A DNA stretch of 64,000 bases from Ligula intestinalis (lineage: Eukaryota; Platyhelminthes; Cestoda; Diphyllobothriidea; Diphyllobothriidae). A program made the position numbers and the translations under genes. The notes under the pieces were generated by a model that was not told where the DNA came from, did no database searches, and saw nothing but the letters and a program-made list of their open reading frames with translations. Where the stretch lies: assembly GCA_036362985.1 (NCBI GenBank), contig JAYGXS010000005.1, forward strand, positions 1,959,361 through 2,023,360, in the 5' to 3' direction. Below are positions 22,131 to 33,249 of the stretch, piece after piece. The first letter of the stretch is position 1; each line of letters opens with the position of its first letter.

Positions 22131-22226
22131 CGGCTAATGGGCCGCAAATTCGCACGAAGGATTCTACATCACGAATTGAGGCAAAGGTTCGCATCCCAGG
22201 TATGTGCATAGATTGAGAAGAAGCAG

Positions 22227-22837
22227 GTTCGATCACTGGAATCGGAGTTTTATTTTTCTGAGCTTTCGAANNNNNNNNNNNNNNNNNNNNNNNNNNNNNN
22301 NNNNNNNNNNNNNNNNNNNNNNNNNNNNNNNNNNNNNNNNNNNNNNNNNNNNNNNNNNNNNNNNNNNNNNNNNNNNNNNNNNNNNNNNNNNNNNNNNNNN
22401 NNNNNNNNNNNNNNNNNNNNNNNNNNNNNNNNNNNNNNNNNNNNNNNNNNNNNNNNNNNNNNNNNNNNNNNNNNNNNNNNNNNNNNNNNNNNNNNNNNNN
22501 NNNNNNNNNNNNNNNNNNNNNNNNNNNNNNNNNNNNNNNNNNNNNNNNNNNNNNNNNNNNNNNNNNNNNNNNNNNNNNNNNNNNNNNNNNNNNNNNNNNN
22601 NNNNNNNNNNNNNNNNNNNNNNNNNNNNNNNNNNNNNNNNNNNNNNNNNNNNNNNNNNNNNNNNNNNNNNCCCCCCCTACCCCTGTTAATTTTGACTGCT
22701 TTCGTTGACGGTTACTTGCCCCCTCTTTCCCCTTATATATGTTGCCTGCTTTCGTTGACGGTTTTATCTCTGACGATGGACTCTCGCAAGAGTTCGAAAG
22801 CTCAGAAAAATCAAACTCTGATTTCAGTGATCGAACC
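22227..22837. repeat. inverted repeat spanning the assembly gap
   Basis: Bases 22,227-22,270 (ggttcgatcactggaatcgg to ctgagctttcgaa) recur inverted at 22,793-22,837, one on each side of the N run. The stretch 22,672-22,855 does not read as gypsy pol. It includes a 17-bp block, tgctttcgttgacggtt, repeated 52 bp apart. Either a further foldback insertion or an assembly artefact lies here. Confidence 0.6.
22271..22670. other. assembly gap, 400 N
   Basis: Four hundred N bases inside the integrase region of the gypsy element. Confidence 0.98.
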
Positions 22838-22854
22838 GGATTCTACATCGTCAT

Positions 22855-24571
22855 CAATTCCTGGCCAATATATGTACCTCCGGGCCAGTTGTTTCATACG
22901 GGTCATGCCTTGATGTCCGGCGTGGAGTTCTCGTTAAACCTGTTTTTTTATGTCTAGCTGGGATCACCACTCTGCCGTCATACATGATGCACTCTTTGGT
23001 TATGTGCAAGTGATCCTTCCGTATTTTGAAGGGCTTTATGGCTGGGTGTATCTTGTCTTCCCTGGGCCAAACCATCCGTATAAAGTCCTTTACCTGACAT
23101 AATAAAGGATCTGCTGCAGTGGTTGCCCTGATGTGTTGGGCTGTGAGAGGTAGCTGTCGGATAACACTTCTAAACTCGTCGTCGTCTTCTATCAAAGTGC
23201 TTGCGACCAAAATGTCCTCCTGGTGTTCGTCACCTCCACTCAGTCGTGATAAAGTGTCTGGAGCTCCAAATGTCTGAGTGGGCACGTACTGGATTGTGAA
23301 GTCATAACTCAGGAGAATATTACTCCATCGTTGTATCCCCTTAGCCGCATACTGCGGCACACTACGATTCGTGCCAAATAAAAATGTAAGTGGTTGGTGA
23401 TCGGTGTGAAGCGTAAAGTGTCTTCCGTAAATGAATTATTGAATCTTCTGTACTGCGAAGATAAGTGCCAGGGCCTCTTTCTCGATTTGACTATAGTTTC
23501 TTTCTGCTTTTGTGAGTGACCGGGTGGCATGCATCAAGGGCAGGATGTTTTCATCGGTTCCTTTCTGAAGAAGGACGCCGCCTAGCCCATACTCAGATGC
23601 ATCCACTTGTACTATCGTTTCTTTGTCGGCTTCGAAACGTGAGAGCACAGTCGACTCACTAATCTTCGCCTTTATTTTTTCAAAGGCATCTTGACAGTCA
23701 GGGGACCATTCAAATTTCACATCGTTACAAAGTAGCCGGTTTAAAGATGGCTTTAAACTATTTAGTCCCGCAATGAATGGGGAGTAGTAGCTGACCAGGC
23801 CCATAAATGCTTGTAGCTCTCGAACATTTTTAGGTACCATCACATTCTTTAATGCGTCAACTCTCTCTGGATATTGTGATCGTCCTGCCTCGCTTACCAC
23901 AAAACACAAGTAGTGAATTTCTTTTTGTAGGAACTCGCTCTTTTCCATGTTGATTTTTAGGCCACAGTCAATGAGATTTTCCATGACCTTGTCAAGTCTC
24001 TCGAGCAACTCCTCGTCCGTACGACCGACAACCAAATGTCATCCAGATATGCCACAGTTCCAGGGATATTTGTAAGCATGGTGTCCATTAACTGCTGAAA
24101 AATACTATGTGCCGTCTCGATGCCATAATTTAGGCGGGTATATTTGAACAACCCCTTATGTGTGTTAATCGTCAGCATTTTTTGCGCTGCTTCATCAACT
24201 AGTAACTGAAGGTACGCCTCTGAAAGGTCAGACCTCGGGAAAACCTGCTTTCCATTAAGGGTGGCAAAAATGTGTTCTACAGTCGGCAAGGGGTAGTGAT
24301 AGTCTTCCAATGCGTCACTCAGCCCGGTCGAGTAGTCTGCGCATAGTCTTATTCTACCGTTAGGCCTCTTAACGGTGACAACGGAAGCAGTCCATGCTGA
24401 GTAATTTGTGGGACAGATTATGCCTTTCTGCTGCAAACGCTCCAGTTCTTCCTCGACCGCTGTTTCTACGGCAAATGGGACGCGTCTAATCTGTCTAAAG
24501 ACTGGTTTTTTCCCAGGCTTTACCCTCAAGCTTACTGTAGTCTTTGTATACGTTCCGGCTGACATCTCCAT
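22855..24571 (-). pseudogene. gypsy reverse transcriptase, RNase H and integrase zinc region
   Basis: Reading right to left: FRQIRRVPFAV, CADYSTGLSDALEDYHYPLP and LPTVEHIFATLNG lead to the catalytic YLDD at 24,050-24,039. The frame breaks just after YLDD and continues as VVGRTDEELLERL, LKINMEKSEFL, FMGLVSYYSPFI, then the RNase H motif VDASEYGLGGVLLQ. A stop near 23,437 separates this from HTDHQPLTFLF-type RNase H sequence and the connection region with DTLSRLSGG. The integrase zinc domain ends abruptly near 22,855 (VHILARN) where the foreign gap-flanking sequence starts. It is a recognisable Ty3/gypsy pol, inactivated by at least one frameshift and stops. Confidence 0.93.
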
Positions 24572-24598
24572 CTGCTTGGCATGCTTCTGCTTCAGGTC

Positions 24599-25157
24599 CT
24601 ATTCTGTAATGGTTACCGCACAGCATATCTCCTGAAATGGCCGATTCCAGAGACCCAGTTGGGATATAATCTTATTTCCAAGGAGATCAATGTTCGATTT
24701 TGATACATAAATGTCAGACAGACAGGCCTTTTCCTCGAAAACGATAGTGGCCTGGAAATCATCCTCAAAAATCATTTGTGTATTATTTGATGCCCAGGCA
24801 CGGACGGTCGTATGCTTCAGTTTTGGCATTCCCGGGGCCTCCCACATGCCTTAACTTATTATCGTAAGGTCTGATACTGTGTCAACCAGCAACGTAATAG
24901 GTTCTCCATCTAGGCTGACGATCAAATATTTTCTGTATTCGCAACTAAGGACCTGTGATTCACTTTGGGTTATGGCATTCCAGCTCTTTCTTGGACTGAG
25001 GGATTTTGCGCGACAATGGGTTGCCTTATGACCGAGTTGGGAGCACTTGTAACACTTTCTTCTGCGATTAGGGCAATCGGATACAAAATTCCATCCTCCA
25101 CATTTCCAACAGACTCTTTTTGGTTTCCTTGGGGAACTATAATTCTTCCTCTTTTGA
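24599..25157 (-). pseudogene. gypsy gag nucleocapsid and aspartic protease
   Basis: Two zinc knuckles are visible. CYKCSQLGHKATHC is an intact CX2CX4HX4C. The first, CWKCGGWNFVSDC, has Asn in place of the zinc-binding His. Downstream, LLVDTVSDLTIIS is the protease active site with the DTG glycine changed to Val. The C-terminal protease frame (IYVSKSNIDLLGNKI, QLGLW) follows after a stop near 24,850. Gag upstream of PPRFQKRK is missing because the LTR is fused here. Nucleic-acid binding and polyprotein cleavage would both be impaired. Confidence 0.9.
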
Positions 25158-25336
25158 AAGCGGGGTGGTTCTGGCGTGGTTCTCACGCCACGACACGCTC
25201 TGGAACATCGCAGTGCACGCGGGGGCGGGCGTCACGTGTGCTCACGCCGCACGCGGCTGGTCTGCCAGCATGACTTATCTGGGGTGAACTGCCAACTCTG
25301 GGCCCTGAGTGCGTCACAGTTCGCGTCTCCATAACA
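25158..25336 (-). repeat. 5' LTR of the gypsy element, truncated
   Basis: It matches the first 180 bp of the 3' LTR from TGTTATGG onward, then stops at ctttcaa, where gag coding begins. About 160 bp of LTR (including the TATA and poly-A region), the primer-binding site and gag N-terminus are lost. Confidence 0.9.
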
Positions 25337-25341
25337 ATGAC
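25337..25341 (+). other. target-site duplication (atgac), right copy
   Basis: Matches the atgac at 20,873-20,877 and directly abuts the CATAACA end of the 5' LTR. Confidence 0.9.
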
Positions 25342-28300
25342 TGAAACCCAGCATGACCACAGGGACATTGTCTTGCGATGCAGAGACAATAGACTTCAAA
25401 GGATATATGAGACTCATCGCTCATACGACGCCTTACAATATCCTTTCATGCGTGTCAATGGAGAAGACGGTTACCACTTCGGCATACCTCAGGCTGGCAC
25501 CAATAAAACGGTGACTTGAAAAGCTTTCTACTCATATAATTTTATGCTTCAAAATAGGACTTACAACCTTCTTTTTCGATTCAACACGTTGTTTTTTTTC
25601 AGTTTGCTGTTGATATGTTTGCCAAAATGGAATCTGAACGTCTATGTTATTTCCGCACTACCAAGTAAGAGCTTTGTGGGGACAATTACATCCACCTACG
25701 AGACAACGTCCTAAATTACGGGGATAATATTGGTCGCTGTCAACTTCTCATCTTACCGTCAAGCCACACTGGGTCACCTCGCTATATGCATGCGAAAACT
25801 CAAGATGCTTTGGTTTACGTTAGAGGTTTTGGTCACCCAGGCCTATTTATTACATTTACCTGCAACCCTTCTTGACCTGAAATTGCTGCTGAACTGTTCC
25901 CCGGTCAAATTGCTAATGATCGACACGATTTATTGGCGCGGGTATTTCAGTTGAAGTTGAAAACCATGATGAAACTCATCACAAAATTTAAAATTTTCAG
26001 TCAGCGACGGTGTCATATGTATCCTGTCGAGTGGCAAAAGAGAGGATTGCCACACGCGCACATTTTGGTCGGGCTTCAGGAAAAATTGCATTCTCCTGAT
26101 GTTAAACAAATTCATATGTGCGGAGTGACCCGACCTGGCAGCTGACCCTGTTCTGTTTGAAACAGTCAAAACGCAGATGGTGCATGGTCCATGTGGTGAG
26201 CTGAACCCCAGCAGCCCTTGCATGAAGGAGGGGAAATGCACTAAAAAGTATCCCAAGCGGTTCATTGACACAACGCAGTCTGACACAGACAGCTACCTTC
26301 TGTACAAATGAAGACGGCCTGAGATGTGTGGGTTCATAGCTGTTGTCAATGTAAGCCAACACGGACGTGTGGGAATTGATAAACGTTGGATTGTGCCGTA
26401 CTGTCCCCTTCTATCAACTGTATTCAACGCCCACATCAACGTTGAATTTTGCACTTCTGTGAAATCTATCAAATACGTCTGCAAATACATTACAAAAAGG
26501 CTCCGATGCAGCCGTGTTTTCTCTCAACCACCGTTCACGCAGCGATGAGATTACTCAATAGGTAATGGGCCGATATATCAGCAGCAATGAGGCTTTCTGG
26601 AGAATCTTTGGTTTTGATATCTACAACCGATTTCCGGCCGTCGAACATTTAAGCGTCAACCTTGAAAACGGCCAACGGGTTAAATTTACGGAGAAATCCT
26701 TAGCGGATCAACTTCGAAATCTGAGGGACACGACCTTAACTGTCTTCTTCAAATTGTGCCAGCAAGATGTATTTGTCTGGACGCTTTGCTATGTTGATGT
26801 CACCTCCGACTACACTTGGAAACAACACACGTGGGCCCGGCGAAAGAAATGAATGGTGGTTGAAGTACATTCAGGAATCAAATGCTATTTTAAACTGGGT
26901 CGGATATACACTATTCATCCATCTTAACAAGAGTGTTTCTTCTTACGAATACTTCTTCACGAGGTTCGGGGTCCAACATCTTTGGAAGATCTCAGAATGG
27001 TGGATGGTGTTCAACTTACAGAGAAGGCTTCATGATGCATAGTTTGCTTGAAAATGACAATTATTGGGAGAATACCATTTCTGAGGCTGTTATTACTAAC
27101 ACTCCAAACTAACTGCATCGCCTTCTAGCTTTGTTGATTAAGAGTTGTAAGTTGGCCTGCCCTTTCAGCCTGTGGTTAAAGTTCGGAAATTGTATGTCTG
27201 AAGACTACCGGTTTCAGCTGCAGGTGCAAAATGGCGATGCTCACATCGGATTTAATTCCACCATCTTCAACATTGCCCTAATTTCCATTAAAGACATCTT
27301 GGTTGGCAAGGGTGGTGAGCTTCTTCATACGTACGGATTCCCTCTGCTTGACAGGAGCGTTGGAAATCAGCTCCCCACTGAACAACAGCGTGAGCTTTGC
27401 TACAATGTTACCGAGCTGGCAGCATACGTTTCTCTGAACAAACTAAGGCAACTGGTCGACGAACTGCACGCATTCAACACTATTCTTGACAGTATCAATG
27501 GTCGCAGTAAAGGTGATAATGTTTTCATTTCGGATGCTCCTGGTGGAACTGGAAAAACTTTCGTCCTCAAGTTGCTCCTTGCCGAACTGCGCAAAGACGG
27601 CAAAATTGTTCAAGCTGTTGCATCGGCTGGTATTGCAACGACGTTGCTTCCTGGCGGCAGAAATGGTCACAGTACCTTCAAGCTTCCCCTTAGGTAAGCC
27701 GACGATGGTACTGCAACATGCCAAATAAGCAGAGGAAGCGGTTCAGCTGAATTGCTGAAGCGATGCTCGGCAATAATTTGGGACGAGTGCACAATGGCAA
27801 ACAGAATTGCACTGGAAGCGCTGAATAGCACTCTGCGTGATATCACAGAAAAGACCGCTCCGTTTGGTGGCATCATAATGGTTTTATCTGGTGATTTTCG
27901 TCAGACTCTACCCGTGATTTAAAGGGGTATCAGAGGTAATCAGGTAAAGTCCTGCCTGTTATATTCACCACTATGTTCAACGGTTAAGCCGTTGGAACTC
28001 ACAATATCTTGAAGATATTGGTGAAGGTAAAATCGAAACCGAGGCAACCGGACGCATCCCCCTTGCTTTTGTTGCAACTTTGATGAGCAGTGGCGAAGAC
28101 CTAAGAGAAGAAGTTTTCCCTAACCTCCAAACCAATTTCTCCGGCATTGAGTGGCTCTGCGAAAACGGAATTCTGGCCCTCACAAACAAATTCGTCAATG
28201 CCATTAACGAGAGACTAACTCACCTTCTGCTGGGTGTGGAAAAACTGTACAAACTCTACGATTCAACAGTTGATCCCACAGACTGCGCTAATTATCTTAT

Positions 28301-28760
28301 TGAATACCTGGTGTCCCTTCCCGTAAAATAATTCTGAAAGTTGGCACGCGGATTATGCTCAAGAGAAATTTGGATGCACCACGGTTATGCAATGGTACTA
28401 GGTTGACTGTCCGTCGTCTGATGAGCTATCTGATAGAGGCCACCATTATTACCGGTTGTGCGAAAGGGGAAATTGTTTACATTTTCCGCATCCCCATCAT
28501 ACCGTCCGATACCTCCTTCAATTTCCGGTGACTGCAGTTTTTTCGTGAAGGTTTGCTTCGCAATGTCCATCAACAAGTCCCAAGGTCAAACCTTCTAGGC
28601 AGCTGCACTTTACCTTGAAGATTTCTGCTTTTCCTACGGCCAACTCTACGTTGCCATATCTCGAGTTGGTTAAAAACGGAATTTATACGCCTGGGTACCC
28701 AACGGGATTTAGAAGAATGTTGTTTACCACGAAGCGTTGGTCTGACGGTTATATCTTCCA
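25342..28760 (+). pseudogene. Helitron RepHel, C-terminal segment (Rep and PIF1-like helicase)
   Basis: The frame resumes with HDHRDIVLRCRDNRLQR and SYDALQYPFMRVNGEDGYHF. The rolling-circle Rep domain follows: FTCNP near 25,850, then the two-His motif GLPHAHIL (26,047-26,067), HGPCGELNPSSPC and KSIKYVCKYI with candidate catalytic tyrosines near 26,470-26,490. The helicase has Walker A GGTGKT (27,543-27,560), GIATTLLPGG, Walker B IIWDE (27,773-27,787), SGDFRQTLPVI, and C-terminal NKSQGQTF and LYVAISRVG (to about 28,670). Many stops and frame changes interrupt it. Animal Helitrons encode exactly this Rep-helicase fusion and move by rolling-circle replication. This copy is dead but nearly complete in domain order. 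Confidence 0.93.
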
Positions 28761-29117
28761 CTTCCTTCCGTTTCCTATTAATATCCCACCGAGGACCGTC
28801 TCACCTGTGATTCCTTACTCACTTAAAATTTGGCTCTTTTTGTTCCTCCCTTTCCGTTTTACCCTACCTCCGTCCTTTCCATTATTACTTTCACTGTTTC
28901 CTCCCTACTGTTCCCTTTTGACATCTGTCCCGTTTTCCCTTAATTAATACGTGCGTTACTCTCTCCGGTGCCACAGTTACAGTTGTCCGTCTTTCCATAT
29001 CGTTCTACATTACTGTTTGCTTATTCTTCGTACGTACTTATTGTTAAAAAAGATTTTGCTGCAGAAAACACTTGCCTTTTTCCTTCATAAGGTACAACAA
29101 TGGGTAAGGAAGCCAAG

Positions 29118-29140
29118 GCGAAGCCGGGCTTCCGCGCTAG
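29118..29140 (+). other. Helitron 3' terminus: hairpin plus CTAG
   Basis: The palindrome gcgaagccgggcttccgc (29,118-29,135) is followed two bases later by CTAG (29,137-29,140) and a flanking T. A short GC hairpin just before CTRR, with T after it, is the standard Helitron 3' end. It fits as the terminus of the RepHel element upstream. Confidence 0.85.
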
Positions 29141-29369
29141 TAAATAAATAAAAAAGTTTTGTTTTGTTTTATTTTGTCTCGTGTTATCAAAGGCACTACA
29201 GCAATTAACATATTTGAAGGAAATAGGTACGCTTATATCAAAGCATTCTCTGTTGGTCTTTGCCGTTGGTGTGCTCAGAGCAGCATAATTATGACAACGA
29301 GTTCTGTAATGGAAGGGAAGGTCAAAGAGCAGTAAGAGTTGTTTACTGTATACAGAAACGTACTGCTCG

Positions 29370-29565
29370 TCTGAAGGCCCATGCGCGGCAGGCTCGCGTC
29401 CTACGCACGCCCATCTTTTTTGACGCGAAGTGGGTCTGAATGCGTTTATGTAACAGGGAGTGAGTTACTGGTCACTTGGTCAGCTGCTTGGCCAATAGCA
29501 GTCTATGGCACGTGTGACTGCGTGATCACGTGACCGCTTGTGTGCGCACCACAGATTGCGGAAGT
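29370..29565 (-). repeat. LTR-like repeat, family Y (inverted)
   Basis: The reverse complement contains tagactgctattggccaagc, a CGCATTCA block and gcctgccgcgc. It matches 56,698-56,905 in order. It is probably part of a solo LTR. Confidence 0.55.
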
Positions 29566-29599
29566 CGCTAGAACTCTCCACGCGCCACTCCCATTCGCA

Positions 29600-30380
29600 C
29601 ACCCGGACACCAGGGAAAAAGAGAGTTCGACTTTGTGTGAACGATTAAATGCATGAGTGAGACCAATGCTCATGGCAATTCAAGTGCGAGCTGATGGCGA
29701 CAGAAATTGAGGCAAAACTGTTGTCGCTAACTGTGCAGAGGCAAAATCCACAGAGTGTTCTGGAGTGATCTCTTTGACCTGTGTCGATGAGTCAGCGCTT
29801 TGATATGAGAGGGAAAGGTTTGTGCCTCACAGTAAACTGCAATTAAGACTAAGCCAGATGAATCCTTCAATTGATATTTTATTTATTGTCATCCGGTCTT
29901 GAAGATGTAAAAACCCACATAGCGTGTCAAACGCAGTAGAGTTTAATCTAGTAAATCATGGAAGGGGATTGAACGTTTAATTAAAATGCCGATGTTGAAG
30001 CAAGTGTGCGGCAGGGGAGGAAGAATTCGGTGGTTATGTGGCTAAAGCACCGCTCTCACGGTATGGTTGAGACCTCATGAATGATGTGTAATGACGTCAT
30101 CTTCATTCCTCACAATGTATGGGCTTTCGCGTTTTCCTGTCGATAGACATGAGAAATGAAGCACGCAAAAGCTGCAGATGAATTATAGTGGGCTGTTCTT
30201 GACGCTGGCTTATAGGCTCGTCTGGAGGTTGCGATGTGAACATGCCAGGTTCACAATTTTTAAGGCTATAAGTCATGGGTGCGCTCAGAGGACTAGGATC
30301 ATTACGCATTGTTCCGTTGTGAGTTAAATTCCATTATGAACCCCCACTTCTTTACTAAAAAACAATATCTAGACAGTTTG
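29600..30380. other. stretch without a recognised gene
   Basis: Apart from a weak tRNA-like string near 30,035 (gtggctaaagcaccgctctc) nothing was recognised. Confidence 0.3.
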
Positions 30381-30384
30381 GTCA

Positions 30385-30640
30385 CTGGACTTCTCGCAGC
30401 CATTTTATAAAGTCTATATGTTGATTATGATAACTGTCCAAACAAAACTGCCCTAGTTGATATTTGAAAGTTGTTGCTGTGGCTTTTACTCTAGGACTTA
30501 TTCGATCGATGTCAGCAGAATTGAATTCGCCTAGGAGAATTACATTCTCCTTTTAACAGATAACCGTCAGTGAACTAAGCAGTTCAACGTCGTCGCTTTC
30601 GCTCGAGTCGGGAGGCCGATAGACAAAACATAGATTGAGC
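30385..30640 (-). pseudogene. non-LTR endonuclease fragment
   Basis: The minus-strand frame reads LCFVYRPPDSSESDDVELL, a stop, then ENVILLGEFNSADIDRISPR. YRPP and ILLGDFN are the conserved strands of LINE apurinic endonucleases; here the catalytic Asp of GDFN is replaced by Glu. It is a short remnant. Confidence 0.75.
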
Positions 30641-31084
30641 GCCTTCTTTTATTTTAAGACTGGTTTTGCCTTTGTTCGTTCGGTCGTTTAGTTCGTTTAT
30701 CAAGCGTTGAATTTTCTTTCGGTCTTTTTTGGTTTATAGTCTGGCTACACGAAATATCTGTCATGCATGATCCGCAGAGATGACTTTCTTTGTAGCAGAT
30801 CATGTGCCTGCTTTTCGCTATTCCAAAATACACTTTATGGTCGTCGCCGAGATCTTGGATCAGTCGACGGTTGAGCATTACCTGTTCTAGGTGTTTTAAG
30901 AATTTTATCGACCCAGTGCCTCTTAATATTCATTCGGCGTACTGTCGAACGCGTGCTCGATCTTGCTCTACCTTCTCCCCAGCAATATTAAACGTTGGTT
31001 CTGATGAACCCTGCATCACAATAGACCAGACCGCTTTTGCATATTTTCCAGTTGTTATTTAATCGAGCCCTGACTGGAAAGTTG

Positions 31085-32430
31085 CGAAAATATATCATAT
31101 TCACAAGGCTGAATCAAGAACCAGATCGAAAAACTATCGGCCAATGAGCCTAACTTACATTTATTGTAAAGTTTTGGAACGGATTACTAGAAAGGTCACC
31201 ATGAAGTTTCTCGAAGAAAAAGACTTCTTTGACAGTGCCCAACGTGGATTTCGAGGACGAAACTCCTGCCTGACAAATATTCTGTATTCAATAAAGCAAT
31301 GGTCAAGATAATTAGACGAGAATACTAACGTTGACATTGTTTACATTGGCTTCAGAAATAAGCCTTTTATAGTGTCCCAAACTAATGGCTACTCCACAAG
31401 GTTGGCGAATTCAGGATAAGAGGAAATTTACTATATTGGATAGGGAATTCTTTAATAGGCCAATCGCAGTCCATATGCGTTTGAAACGCGAAGTCCACTT
31501 CAGTGCCAGTTGCCAGTGGTGTGCCTCGGGCTCAGTGTATGGGCCAATCTACGTGAACGACCGCATGCATGGACTGGACAGTAATCGAGTCCTGGCTGCA
31601 CATGATTTTAACCTATCAAAAAGACTTATGACGAAAACAACTCTGCAAGAAGGACTTAACCGTCTAGGTGAATGGTTCGAAAATGGTAACTGTGGTGTGA
31701 ATTTGAGTTGTGTGTCAAACTACGGCTCACAGCGAAGAAGGCGTGCGCGAAGCGCAACTTTCACAAATTCTTACCGGATGGCAGGTGCCTGTTGAACGTA
31801 AGCGAACAAAGGATCCTGGGAATGACAATCATGCCATCTCTGATACCCTCTTCTCAATGCGTTATGGTTGCCAAGAGGGCGACGAAAGTTCTCTTTGCTA
31901 TTAAACTAACATTTGTCGATATCGATAAAGCCCTATTTGAGAAATTATACGGAACATTTATTCTTTCCCATCTAGAATATGAAGTCCATGCGTGGAGCTG
32001 ATGGTTACAAAAAGATAACAAGGTACTGGAAAGGATGTAAAGGAGAGGAAAAATGTGATGAAGGGCCTTAAGTCCTTATCCTTCGAATGCAGACTTAATG
32101 TACTTAACCTTTCTCGTCTTGAGTTCAGACAGATCCGAGGTGATCTCATACAGACGCACCGGATGGTGACGAATCGGAACTATTTCCTGCAGTTTGATGG
32201 CTTCTGCCCATTCGCTTCATCAACTAATCTCCGTCAGAATTCCCTCAAACTCTGAGAAATCGGTGCCTGGAATGGACTGCCCGAGGAGGTCATAATGGCG
32301 AACACAGCAGACACATTTAAATGCAATCTCGATGTATATTTACTTAACAGATAACGTTCATATGCACAGGAAAGAAACTTTAAGAACCTATCAACGCTTC
32401 GCTTGCACATACAGATGAAATAGCTTTCTG
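31085..32430 (+). pseudogene. CR1-like LINE reverse transcriptase
   Basis: The plus-strand frames show CKVLERITRKVTMKFLEEK, QRGFRGRNSCLTNILYSI and ENTNVDIVYIGFRNK (the VYIDFRKAFD block, decayed). Then come LRLTAKKACAKRNFHKF, YGTFILSHLEYEVHAWS and SRLEFRQIRGDLIQTHRM, ending with GAWNGLPEEVIMANTADTFK and LLNR-stop at about 32,352. The catalytic YADD is decayed (LAAHDF at its place). This is the RT half of a CR1-type LINE. The endonuclease is absent. Confidence 0.85.
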
Positions 32431-32819
32431 CTATTCGACATTTTATTGTACGATCCCCAGGATGACTACGCGTAAATTTTGTTAGGGCCCAGCTTAACTC
32501 AAAGTGCATGCCGCTCTAACGAGGCGTTTCCATGGGAGACCGCATGTCCACCCACACAGAGTGAGGACGTGCAAAGCGCGGCAAGCACAGGACGCCACCG
32601 CAAGCCAGACAACCGGTCCGCCCATACACACAAAGTGCATTATATGAGGCAGCTGCGCCCAGCTCTAGCTAAGCGGTAGATTACCACGCCAACCCTCATG
32701 ACTCAAACCGCAAACTAAGTCATGCCCTTCTAATTACCACCATCTAATTTGTACCCCCTTGCACAAACGCATTCGCTTGCGTTAAAGTATGCTGTACTAG
32801 GTTATCTTAAAGACTTCTA

Positions 32820-33012
32820 CTTTAGTCCACTTTTTGTCCTACTCTTCCTTAGGGGCTCACACAAGGTTAAGCGTAGACGACGATAACGCAGCTTTGGCCA
32901 CGGTTTAAACATAAGAGTTCACTGTTTATCATTATTATTTTAATTTTCACGATAGGACTAAGTTTGTAACGGCAGGACCCCTTGGGCCTTAAATATACAA
33001 ATTATTGTTATA
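32820..33012 (+). repeat. LINE family 3' untranslated end
   Basis: The blocks agagttcactgtttatcatt, gataggactaagtttgtaac and accccttgggccttaaatat match 18,505-18,620, the 3' end of the LINE family at 37.7-42.5 kb. It is a 3'-end-only insertion, the shortest class of LINE truncation. Confidence 0.75.
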
Positions 33013-33249
33013 TGTCACTGTTAAAATGTGCACATGCGCTACTTACATATTTATTTTATGTTGGCTATATTTGCATACAGTTTTCAAAAGGGTCTTCAAA
33101 GGCATTGCCTACTACCCTCAATATACTGAATTAAGCCGGTCTCAGGGAGGAACTATGGTGTTGGGGTATCCGAAAGGGCCAGAGTAGGCTTCAATGCAGG
33201 TGCCTGTCCGGCAAGGGAAATACGTTTACCTGTCCTGTCTATTTGTCCT

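Larger units (their letters stand above)
20878..25336 (-). mobile_element. Ty3/gypsy LTR retrotransposon nested in the Helitron
   Basis: The minus-strand element is bounded by TGTTATG/CATAACA ends and a 5-bp atgac duplication. Order in its own direction: truncated 5' LTR (25,336-25,158), nucleocapsid zinc knuckles, protease, RT, RNase H, integrase zinc region, assembly gap, integrase core, polypurine tract and full 3' LTR (21,225-20,878). Pol has several frame breaks. The two LTR stretches are about 90% identical by eye and one has an 8-bp internal duplication, so the insertion is not recent. The primer-binding site and most of gag are deleted. It cannot move on its own as assembled. Confidence 0.93.

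Noticed and set aside
22692..22957. Plus-strand frames beside the gap (SRKSSKAQKNQ...)
   Set aside because: They might resemble the start of a gag, but they sit in the inverted repeat at the gap edge and cannot be followed.
30020..30080. tRNA-like SINE
   Set aside because: Only an A-box-like string (gtggctaaagcacc) is present; no B box at the right distance.
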